DNA from: Kappaphycus alvarezii
Lineage: Eukaryota > Rhodophyta > Florideophyceae > Gigartinales > Solieriaceae
Direction of reading: 5' to 3'
Assembly: GCA_002205965.3 (NCBI GenBank)
Contig: NADL03000478.1
Span: forward strand, 769,001 to 833,000
Length of the DNA: 64,000 nt
The notes beneath the pieces are model-generated. The model had not been told where the DNA came from. It did not search any database and saw nothing but the letters and a program-made list of their open reading frames with translations. The translations under genes were made by a program, and so were the position numbers. How positions within the stretch are numbered: the stretch's first letter is position 1; each line of letters starts with the position of its first letter. Positions 13,170 to 21,941 of the stretch are shown here, one piece after another.

Positions 13170-13864
13170 CTACTTTCTCCATGAAGGGGTTTGAAAGTTC
13201 GTTTCCGTAGCAGCATCCTCGTCCTCTGCTTCATCACCTCTCCTTCCGGCTTTTGCCATTTTCTGTACCTGGGGCTCCTGAGTAAAATCGTCTTCTAAAG
13301 TTGGACCCTCAGTTTCCTTGAAATTATGAGCCCCTACCGTATCCCTTGTTGAATTCTGTTGTCGAATATTACAGGTATAGCTGTCATAGGTTACGTAAAC
13401 TTCCACTGCAGCTTTCTGTGCCGCCGTATTATTACCTTAATACTGCACAGAGCCTCAAGCGCATCTTTCATCCATTTTAGTTCCCCAAAATCAAACATCA
13501 GTAAATCTGCTACATGCACTTTATCTTTTGAAGAAATTAGGAGACTATTTCTAAACTCTAGTTCCTCCCTAGCATCGCGGGCGACCCGCGCTCCCTGCGT
13601 GGCCATATTCTTGCGAGGGCACGACCACCGGAGCTCAAAAATGCAAGTGGCTTATTACGAGCCATCGATGTGCGGAATAGAAAAGGAGTTGCCTAAAGGT
13701 TTCTGTGCGATTGAGGATGTGGGGAGAAGAGAAGAAGGCGTTTTGAATTGGTTGTTGTGTGATGAGAGATGACCTCCGGGCATATACCGACCGTTTGTCT
13801 GCACCTCGGTCGTTCGCCCGACCGGGGCTGAGAACATGGATGTGGTTTGGTGATGGGTCGACAA
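13170..13864 (-). pseudogene. Unrecognised broken reading frame
   Basis: Three minus-strand segments (13864-13655, 13606-13391, 13406-13170) could be parts of one acidic, low-complexity protein. The first is Ser/Pro/His-rich, the middle has a charged helix-like block (DLLMFDFGELKWMKDALEAL), and the last is Glu/Asp-rich and ends at TAG near 13170. They are in different frames. I do not recognise the protein. The proximity to the Harbinger-like element, whose left end is at 14015, suggests transposon-associated material, but the segment lies outside that element. Confidence 0.22.
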
Positions 13865-14147
13865 GAGGGGTAGAGGAAGTGGTCTGATAGTGAGTTGGAC
13901 GGGAAGAGCATAGAAAAGAGAGCCCTCTATGTGTGGGGGTGGGGTGCGTGAGTCAGTTGTTTCTTGAGTGGCGCCCGTGGCCCAAAATGAGCAAGGGGGG
14001 CGTGTCCGTACAGTGGGTGCATTCAGAAATTGTCTAGATTTCCAAATTAAAAATAGAACCCAATAATATGGCGCAAAATCTCAGCTTTCATTTATAAACA
14101 TAAGAATCTAGAAAGGCCAAATCAAACCCTTTCGAAGACATGCCAGG

Positions 14148-15388
14148 ATGGTGTGTCTTCAGCCCTTCTCAAGAAAACAACCCACACCGAACGTAAACAT
14201 TTCCCACTCAGCCCCTCATCTGCAAAAAAATGCTCTGATGGCAACCATCTCCGCTGCAGATGCCGTCGTTCTTACAGCAGTAAGGCGTCACATCATAAAA
14301 AAAAGCTGCGAAAGCATCGCCAACGACGACATTGATTTCTGAGGCGATACCAGAAAGCAGCTGAGACAGCTGCTTTCTGGTATCTCTGAATTTCCCTAGA
14401 GGACATTTACTGGAACTTCTCTTTCCTCTTTTTGAGTACGAACGGTTAAGACTCAAATTTGGAAGCCCCTATCGCACAAGGCCAAAAACAAAGGGCCGGA
14501 GGTTGACCGTCCAGTCTGTAGATTAATTGGGAGTTGCTCTTTGGTATCTCAACACAGCCGGGAATCAGTACAAACTATGCCCAATATTTGGCTTATTGCC
14601 AACAAGTGTAAATGAGTGGCTTGATTATGCACTAGAAGTCCTATTGCGAGTAGTACAAAGAAGGAACTGAACCGAGTTTGAAGTCAAATGGCCAACTGAA
14701 GAGCAAATGAAAGCTTCATGTGGCAACTTGCTACGTAACCGGGAGCATGGACAGCATTTAAAAGGGGTCTTTGCTGTTACAGATGGAGGAAGCTTCCCAT
14801 GTGCAGACTATACAGACTCGGATACTCAGAATGCTTACTTTGAAGGCTACACCCAAAATGTTGAGGATACAAACTTGTTTGTATGGAAATTCATGGGTGA
14901 AATAATTCATACCAACATTAACAATCCTAGTAGTTGGCATGACAACAAACTGGCGTACACGTACGGACTTATATTCCCAAATATTTAAGATAGCATGACA
15001 CCTCCAGTATATGCTATCCTAGGTGACAGTGGGTTTTTTAATGACAGCAGGGCTGTTAGTAGGAAGATCGTCAGAAGACGGAAGGCCAACGAAACAAGAA
15101 TATTCCTGAATCCTACAAATTGTCAGCAATAGAACAGGTGTTACAGACAGTAATGCCTAGTAAAAGACAGGCTGCCGAATGGGAGGTTCGTTCTATCAAG
15201 GGGGTCTTTCAAAGACTAAAGCGGCAACTATCAGCCGATGCAAGGAAAGGGAACGTATTATTAGAATTTAAATTCATTTAATTAACTTCAGAACGCGGTT
15301 TGTTGGCATGAATCAAATAAGACCTACATATGGAGACCCCGAGTTGTCACGAACAGAATGGATACGTCCCTTTCTAGAAGAAAAATAA
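14148..15388 (+). pseudogene. PIF/Harbinger-type transposase relic (DDE_Tnp_4)
   Basis: Plus-strand segments in shifting frames give the order of a Harbinger nuclease: an N-terminal block ending at a TGA at 14340-14342, then ALWYLNTAGNQYKLCPIFG, WLDYALEVLLRVV, GVFAVTDGGSFP (first Asp, near 14770-14790), a Q-x-A-Y-F-E-G-Y-T block, SSWHDNKLAY, VYAILGDSGFF (second Asp, near 15010-15035), QAAEWEVRSIKGVFQRLK (catalytic Glu) and FVGMNQIRPTYGDPELSR, ending at TAA 15386-15388. Several stops interrupt it (after TVQSVD, after VVQRRN, after FPNI), and an inverted duplication (14346-14384) disrupts the N-terminal part. It would catalyse cut-and-paste transposition if intact. This copy cannot. Confidence 0.7.
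14346..14384. repeat. 18-bp perfect inverted repeat with 3-bp loop
   Basis: GATACCAGAAAGCAGCTG (14346-14363) is followed by AGA and then by its exact reverse complement (14367-14384). It begins a few bases after an in-frame stop of the transposase relic. A stem this long with so small a loop is probably an inverted micro-duplication that arose during replication, not a conserved regulatory structure. Confidence 0.9.
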
Positions 15389-15428
15389 ATGGTGTCTCGT
15401 TTATTGCAAAATTTTACTCAACCTAGAA

Positions 15429-16464
15429 CTATTTTGCATTTGAGCCATTTGCATTCTGCTCTAGCAATGAGACCATCCTTTCGAGCTCTGCCAGGTCATT
15501 TTTGGCCCCTTTCATTTCCGATTTTGCTTCTTCTTTGATGACTTTCTTTATTTTTCTTCTATGAGTCCCTCCTGTAAAGAATACCGTGAAGCAATCACCT
15601 TCGAGATTGCCCCACGGCTTTGGGTCAACGTACCAACGTGGCACGAAAGCTTGTCATCATTTCTTTCGCCATCATAAACACCTGTCCGACCAGACCTACG
15701 CTTTCTCTGCCTTTCTCCAAGCCCTCCTACAATCGTTCGTTTCCTAAAGCCACTTTCGAGTGAGACCTAGCCTCGCGAATTACAGTGTTGCCATCGGCAC
15801 ATACTTTCCTTGTCTCTTCCGTGTCTTTTCCTTCATCTTCCGATCCAGCAGCACCATCAGACGAATCTCCTGTTGTACAGGCACTCACTTTCTGTAATAT
15901 ATCGCACGCAATTGTTTTTGCGCGCTGGAAGTTCGTCAGGACAGCTGGGGTTGCCAGTTGGATTCTTGAAATCCACGAGTTTATCAAATTTAGCCTTCAA
16001 TGAACCCATGTCTCTAAGCGGCCTCCCATTTTCAGCAGCCCATTCCTGAGATTCTGTTGCCACTAGGCTCCACTGATTGCTCCCGCACAGCTCAATCTCC
16101 TCAACAGCATCCAGAAAAGCATCAATATCGTGCTGACTGTAATTCGGTGCGTCAGCCTTCCCTCCCTTTTTCTGCTTCACAGGGGGAGACTCCACATTAA
16201 TTATAACAAAAGCCTCGGAGGACTGTGAAGTTCGTGCCAGATCTGACCTCTTTTTTCGGCTTAGCACAGCAGGAGCAGTCTCGGAACGTCATCCGCTATT
16301 GCGTGGATGTTGGGAAAGGGCCGAATTTGTTCCTTTGCTGGGGTGAGAGGGCCCGAGGAGGGAAATAGATGCATCTTTGGGGCGATGGAAGGATGTGCAG
16401 TAGAATTGTGGAGGTAAAAATGTGATTGGGAGGTGATTGACGGCCCGATCAGGCGCGGAAACAA
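15429..16464 (-). pseudogene. Myb/SANT-like (DUF6818-type) partner protein of the Harbinger element
   Basis: The central minus-strand block (16267-15857) reads GKADAPNYSQHDIDAFLDAV, then W-S-L-V-A, R-P-L-R-D and a basic KAKFDKLVDFKNPTGNPSCP segment. This is the layout of the DUF6818/Myb-like proteins of protist genomes: an acidic helix, a conserved Trp, then K-F-x-x-L and P-T-G-x-P-x-C-P. A following block in another frame (RAKTIACDILQKVSACTTGD and an acidic Ser/Glu-rich stretch) and a C-terminal Lys/Glu coiled coil ending at 15429 complete it. The N-terminus probably begins near 16464 or 16371. One shift near 16262 fits a single missing base, but the one near 15915 fits one extra base. Likely role: DNA binding at the transposon ends. 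The protein is convergent with the transposase. Confidence 0.55.
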
Positions 16465-16942
16465 GGGTGGAAGTGATGGAATATTGGAAGTGGGGATCTC
16501 TTCTATGCCACCATTAACGAAGTCGTCTGCATTTAGAGCTTGAACCTCTCAAATGTTTTGGTTTTTTAGCCAAGACCATTGCACACGATCCATATCAGGT
16601 CGTCTTGTGAAGGTTGTTGATGTGTAGCGGAAGAAAGAGTCCAATAGAGATAGCATGGTAAAGGGTGAATGTAGATGAGAATAAATGCTTCCCTCTGGCA
16701 TAGTAACAGCCGTCGATCAGAAGTAAACTCGAACCTAGGGTCTTGGTATGAGTGCGTGAGCTCATACTCCCAGAAATCGTAGACGATCACTCTTTGGTTC
16801 CTCGCGGACTAGAAATCTGGAACGTATTTGTTTTCTGGACGAAAGAAAAGGTTTCTACTTTAGAAATTTAGGATCGCAAAGAATATCTGAATGTACCCGG
16901 TATACAGTACTATTATTTACTGTCCACTGTACGAGCGGTGTA

Positions 16943-18521
16943 CAGTGGTGGCAATAAATATACGGCAGTTCGTGTATTCCGAACCACTGCGAAAAATATT
17001 AAAGTTTTACTTCTTTTCTTCTGTTAGGGGAAACGGCTTTAAAAGGGCATTCTAAACCTGAAAAAGAAGATTAAGAGGCTTTAATATTTCTTGAGATAGA
17101 AGCATTTGAGTCAAAAATACTTGGCAATAAAGATAGCTATAGTCTCCGACAATATTGAGTTTCCAACTAAAAGAGGGTCTCAGTTGGACTTTTAGTACTC
17201 AATCTTCTTCAACTTCGCCTGTAGAACACAAAGACAGCGCTTCTGCATCGATTTTGCTAGCTTCATCAACAGTGTTGGATCAATATTCTCCATACTCTAA
17301 AAATGCACTCAGTAAGCGAGTTCACATCTTCAAACTGGCGCTGGTTCGCGTAGAACTCCCTTACCAAAATCCCCAATATATTCTCGATTGGATTGCGGTC
17401 AGGGGAGTACGCAGGCTACTCTAATAGCGAAATAGAATTAGCCGAGAGCCAGTCTTTGGCTACCTTAGAACGATGACAAGGCGCACCATCTTGCATAAAA
17501 ACCCACTGCACCGGAAGATTTTCAGAAAATGGTAGGAAATGATCTTTAAAAGTCCTCACGTACTTCGCACCATCCCGTTTTTCGTTTAGAACAACCAGAG
17601 GGGATATTTTTTCGCCCGCAAAGCAAGACCAGACCATGATACTTTCCCCCCATTTTGTCGGATCGAAAACCACTGCTTCTCTTTCCTCAAGTCATGCCAT
17701 TTGTACCCTAATCCGTCTAGTCCATCCAAATTGAAATTTTTTTCATCGGACCAGACGACTTTTGCCCACTTGGACTCACTCCAGGCCACCTTTTCCATCG
17801 CCCAGGATACTCGAGCTTGTTGAAGTTTTTCTTTCATCTCCGGCGTCCGAGCAATGCGCTTGTAGCGCACATGCAATCGCTGATGAAGAATCATTCGCAA
17901 GCTGCGCGGCTTAGAAGACAACTGCAATGGTTTATCCAAGCCAGCGGACCCCAATTCTACTTGAGATGCGATACTGATAACACGACGCTTCATAGACGCG
18001 GTGAGTTTAGGTGGGCGGCCGGGGCTTTTTTTGACTCCGTATTGGTTTAGAGCCTTATCAAAGCGGCTCAATACGTCTCTTGATCGTCCAAGCTCTCTGG
18101 AGATGGCTGATATACTCCAACACTCTGTATAATAGGCGAATATTAGGCCCTTTTCGAGAGGGGTTAAGGACGGCTTCCGAACTATTTTTTGGGGATAGCT
18201 GAGAGAGCTGATTCGGATGTCTGGCGGTTAAGGCTCCTTTAAGCGATTGTTTCGAGTTTATATGCCAGTTTCTAGCTTTATAGATCTGTTTGTTTGGCGC
18301 GAAACGGTTGTTTCGGTCGAAGTGTAGCTATATTTATTGCCAGGTTTTTTTGGCTCAGATGGTCATATCTCAATTAATATTAAATCTTTTTTAACTTCGT
18401 TTTCTGTTCCCGAATGCTCTTTCAAGGTTTTACCTTTGTATAGATAACCAGCATTGTTTCTTTAATATTTTTGGCCGTGGTTTAAAATAGACCAACTGTC
18501 GTATATTTATTGCCACATCTG
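16943..18521 (-). mobile_element. Tc1-like transposon with IR/DR ends
   Basis: The 1,579-bp element is flanked by TA on both sides (16941-16942 and 18522-18523). Its outer inverted ends (16943-16970 and 18494-18521) agree at 25 of 28 positions around the core GGCAATAAATATACG. Each end also holds a second, inner copy of the core in the same direction (GGCAATAAAGATAGC from 17123; its counterpart ends at 18341). Inner and outer copies are 173 bp apart on both sides. This is the IR/DR arrangement known from Sleeping Beauty-type Tc1 elements. The transposase lies on the minus strand and is broken, so the element is non-autonomous as read. Confidence 0.9.
17192..18190 (-). pseudogene. Tc1-like DD34E transposase, broken
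   Basis: Reading down the minus strand: an N-terminal helix-turn-helix (LTPLEKGLIFAYYTE...ISRELGRSRDV), a GRPPKLT linker, then KVVWSDEKNFNLDG (first Asp), VFMQDGAPCHRSK (second Asp) and SPDRNPIEN (catalytic Glu). Exactly 34 residues lie between the second Asp and the Glu, as in Tc1-like enzymes. The C-terminus (LAKSMQKRCLCVLQAK) ends at TAA 17192-17194. Damage seen: a one-base loss at a G6 run (C6 on plus, 17646-17651), a TAG in place of the Trp that normally precedes PAxSPD, another one-base loss near 17268, and no ATG before the helix-turn-helix. The G6 shift could be sequencing error, but the Trp-to-stop change looks genuine. Confidence 0.85.
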
Positions 18522-18783
18522 TACAGTGGTACTGTATACTGTACGAGTACTGTACGCGCGTAGAAACCCCAGACTGGCAGCACTTCCGGAATCCGGAGGA
18601 AGGAGAGGGCAGGTTCTGCTTGGCCGCGAAGAGAGAGTAAACAGAAACAAGTGCTGCATACTAGTTACCTACGGTATCCCTCCCAACCGGGTGAAGTATG
18701 GACAGTTAAAGAAAACCTTCATAAAAATAAAGAAAAAACTGCTCTTTTCAGCTGAGTTGAAGTGCAAATGATTGCTAGTGCTA

Positions 18784-18815
18784 TTGTACACCATGAACCA
18801 GTTCATGGTGTACAA
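18784..18815. repeat. 15-bp perfect hairpin near the transposon end
   Basis: TTGTACACCATGAAC (18784-18798), a CA loop, and the exact reverse complement (18801-18815). It lies 3' of the transposase stop codon, inside the element. It could be a subterminal protein-binding palindrome or an RNA hairpin in the transposase 3' UTR. Confidence 0.85.
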
Positions 18816-18920
18816 CAATCAAAATACAACAGCTACTTTTGAGAACGTTTCGACCTCGGTACGCAAAAAGTCCCATTTTCAGAAACGGCTAAAATTCGGA
18901 CAAGAAACCGTCAAAAAAAA

Positions 18921-20842
18921 TCAACGATCGAAAGCATCCAGTGCCTTCCCAACCACATCCCACACCAGACTCGCCGCAAAGACAGAGTCACTCTTCTTCC
19001 TCCTCTTCGACTTGCCCCCTGCCACCAGTTCACGGTATGTACCCGCAACTTCCTCCCCAAGCCTTTCCGCCATTTCTTTCCTGTTTCGCTTTCTAACCCT
19101 CTCAGCAGCATCCGCGTCTTTCTTGCGCTTCTTCTTCACCTCGGCAGCAAGACGAAGAGTAGCCGCCTCCTTGCGCTCGGAAAACACTTCCTCCAATGTC
19201 ACGCACTCAGCGCCAGCCCATGGATCATGCAGGACATTCCCGCGCGCGTTGGTACTGACAGCTGAGGTGGCCATGCGGGGGTCCCCCTCAGACATGCATA
19301 TCTTGTTGACGGTCTCAGCCGAGTGCAGAATGCTTGAAATAGTCTGTAGAGCTGTCGATGGACCCTGCGCATTTTCCATTGCCTCCTGGATACGCTCCAT
19401 CGTTTGTGCGTCCGTTTGACGAGTGTCGAAGCCTTGGCTTGCGGAACCATTCTCTGTTAGGGCTGCTCTGTGGTCATGGGCATCGTCCCTTGCCGTACGG
19501 AATCTTCGAGCAAAATCTCGCTCGAAAGGGAAAAGACCTGTAGCTGCAAAACTCCTACTGATATCAGCACCAGTCACCTTAGACAAGCCGTAAACACCAC
19601 AGGCGAGCGAGAAATTCACTTTGCGTGTGTCAACTGATCCCTGTGAGCAAAATGAATCGCGTAGCTCCCGAACTGAAACATAGATCTTCTTATTCACATC
19701 TTTGTCACACGGCTGCAAAATGTGAGAGGTGTTAGCGGGTGCAATCACAGCCTCAATGTTATGTTCCCTACATGCCTCAATCCATCCTGTACCGTTCCGG
19801 GAAGCATGCCTGTCCAAGGTCAAAATCACAGGCTCATATCCAACCACGGGACGGATAAAATTGTTGGCATGCTCTATAGCTGCATGCAGGATGCCCATTT
19901 CTATCGAGCCATGCTCGGAAACCTTAACGACAGCCTTATCCGCAGGGAACCAACCTGGTGAGCAGAAATAAGCAGCTGGACGTGCTACTGTATTCTTGAA
20001 GCTCCCTTCAACTTGGTCAAACCAACGCTCATTCAGACGTTTCCCTTGAACAATGAAAAAAGAATCCGTTTTGAGCCCGCTTGCAGACACGCAAACCACA
20101 GCTGTTACATGTTTGTTCACCCCCTTCGACCTGCTGCAAGCTCTGAACCCTCCCTTGTGACTGTCCGATGCAGTAAAAACCTTCTCTTTCTTTCCCCAGG
20201 TTCCATCAATTGCCGTTTCATCCATGTTCCATATACGATTGGGGTTGCTCAAAATGCCTGGAAAACGTTCGCCGATATCGTCCAAGATGCAAAAAAGCGG
20301 TCCACATGATTAAAGTTCTCAGCATTCAACTTGGCTTTTTCCTTGCTCTCTTGACTCCTGAATGTCAGCTCACGGTGTCTGGCACGAAACGCACGGAGCG
20401 TGTCTTGACTTGGGATTCCGTTGGCAAAGCCATTCCGCCGTTCATCAGCTGCAATTTTTGCCATCATGTAGGACAATGCGTCGTAGCCAAGCGCTGCCCC
20501 TCGTCGAGCACAGTACATGAGGCGTTGTACGATGACGCGTTCTTCGTCGGGCGTCAATACCGAAGGGCGGCCCGGCTTCATGGCGCCATTCAAAAGCCTG
20601 TTGAGTGTGACCTCATCTTTGGTTTGGAGACACTTGCTCATCTCACCGACGATGGTCTTGCTAGCACCAGAGATTCCTGCAATCTGGCGGAGTGTGAGTG
20701 CCTTTCGGTTGCGAGTGCGGGGCTGGATGGTGTCTTTGCGAAGTAGGTTGAGCGCCACGGCGCTGTTCTGCTTCGTTTGAACGAGTTGGCTTGCGAGTTT
20801 CTTTCTATTTGCATTTTGCTTTCGCATAGAGGGAGGCATCAT
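18921..20842 (-). CDS. Pogo/Tigger-like (DDE_1) transposase, one frameshift
   Basis: The ATG is at 20842. The N-terminal ~180 residues carry a helix-turn-helix (ALTLRQIAGISGASKTIVGE) and a second DNA-binding-like segment (KPGRPSVLTPDEERVIVQRL). After a shift at A6 (plus 20291-20296) the frame continues with RIWNMDETAIDG (first Asp), VILTLDRHASRNG (second Asp) and SHILQPCDKDVNKK (third Asp), with 35 residues between the last two Asp. The C-terminus is a basic, Lys/Arg-rich helix and a KSKRRKK nuclear-localisation-like stretch. One added base makes the whole 1,923 nt, or 640 residues. Cut-and-paste transposition at TA is inferred from the family. Long plus-strand open frames here (18772-19419, 20210-20746) are antisense shadows. 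A related but older copy is at 45.2-47.5 kb. Confidence 0.85.
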
Positions 20843-21091
20843 GCCACTGGATGGCGTTGTAGTGTGTTGAGTCTGTTTTGTTAGACTTGCACTCTTGTGT
20901 GCTTAGAAAGTTTATATTGAGCGAGGAAGGGTGGCAGCCCAACGATAAATGGCCCCAGAAGGCCACATGGTCGCCGGGGTTGGAAAGGGTATCGGTTGGG
21001 TTTTTGTTTTGGCGGGTGCACACCGTTTTTCTGTCCTGAAATTTTCCCGCTGTTCGTAATTCACCCGGTCGGGAGGGATACCTACGGTAAC

Positions 21092-21941
21092 TAGTCAAAT
21101 ACGCCATCACATTCCTCAATCAATCATGCCATCACTATTTATGACAAAAGTTTGACCCATGCTCTTCAGATTTGTCCTTAATGCGTCGCCATTGCCATTT
21201 GCAAACACCCTGTTGGACCTGGAGAAGAGCTGCAATCATGAGGTCCAGTCGGATCAGACCGAACTATACGATTAAAAGATACCCTATATGGCTGGCCAGC
21301 CCTATGACATGGAAGAAGTACAGTACTGTATGGATCGTTAGTTACCCTGCGGACATCTCTACCCTCATCCCTCCGTTCCGTCCATTTCTGCCAACCACAT
21401 TGCTATCTCCCTTCGTGCCGTACGCGCCTCAATTCCCGTCCCCCCTACATGCGCCTCATTTTTCCCCTGTAGCATTCCTCGGCGATCATTTCCGTCTCCC
21501 CCCTTATTCCTCTGCAGCTATCCGAGCTACTGTCCTCTTCCTCCTTGTCCTTGTCACTCTTGGCAACTTATTTACATCACGGCAGCGCGTTTGTTGGGCC
21601 TCACACCCCTCCATGCCTCACTTTGTTTTTCCACTTTCCCATCAATCCTGAAACGCTCATCAATGTGCCTGCACACACATCGTCAAGTCCCGCGGGTCAC
21701 ATCTTCCTTCAACTAGACGCCGACGCCTTGTGTGTAGAGCACAACAGGCTTCAGAGTGTTTGGTTTGGCATTCACTGGCGTTCCCGTGGCCATTTCTTGA
21801 AATCAACCCGCGCTCTGTGTCATGCTCCTTCCAGTCATGTGCAATTTGTACGGCCATTTCCACACTGATGACCCTCGGCCCTGATTTGCTTGCGCGTAGG
21901 TCCAAGGACAAAATCCTGCCAAACTTATGTGTTTACACGCC
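21092..21941. other. Intergenic, 3' of the pepsin-like gene
   Basis: C/T-rich sequence, including the probable 3' UTR of the pepsin-like gene and a CAGTACTGTA word at 21318-21330. A 159-codon plus-strand open frame (21172-21651) is Pro/Leu/Ser-rich, starts at TTG and matches nothing. Confidence 0.4.

Larger units (their letters stand above)
14015..16898. mobile_element. PIF/Harbinger-like DNA transposon with two genes
   Basis: This 2.9-kb unit contains a plus-strand DDE transposase relic (14148-15388) and, convergent to it, a minus-strand Myb/SANT-like protein gene (15429-16464). That is the two-protein composition known for PIF/Harbinger elements, where the Myb-like partner helps the transposase bind DNA. 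Candidate terminal inverted repeats are 14015-14035 (GGGTGCATTCAGAAATTGTCT read in three pieces) and 16878-16898, whose reverse complement starts GGGTACATTCAGATATT; 17 of 21 positions agree. Both flanks contain TACAGT words (14009-14014 and 16903-16908), so a clean 3-bp target duplication cannot be read. The transposase is dead, so this is a relic. Confidence 0.6.
18664..21091 (-). mobile_element. Pogo-like DNA transposon, nearly intact
   Basis: The 2,428-bp element has terminal inverted repeats of 32 bp (18664-18695 and 21060-21091) that match at 28 positions. Shared blocks are GTTACC, TATCCCTCCC and ACCGGGTGAA. TA flanks both ends (18662-18663 and 21092-21093), or CTAG if the target is four bases. 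A single minus-strand transposase gene fills it. A 15-bp perfect hairpin (18784-18815) lies between the transposase stop and the left end. Only one frameshift, at a T6 run, separates the gene from being open, so this is the best candidate for a recently active element in the window. Confidence 0.88.

Noticed and set aside
16700..16760. GGTTCGAG on the minus strand, possible tRNA
   Set aside because: The flanking bases cannot form a five-pair T stem, and no acceptor stem is present.
18772..19419. 215-codon plus-strand open frame
   Set aside because: It lies opposite the basic C-terminus of the pogo-like transposase. Its Ser/Ala/Arg-rich composition is what the antisense strand of that sequence would give.
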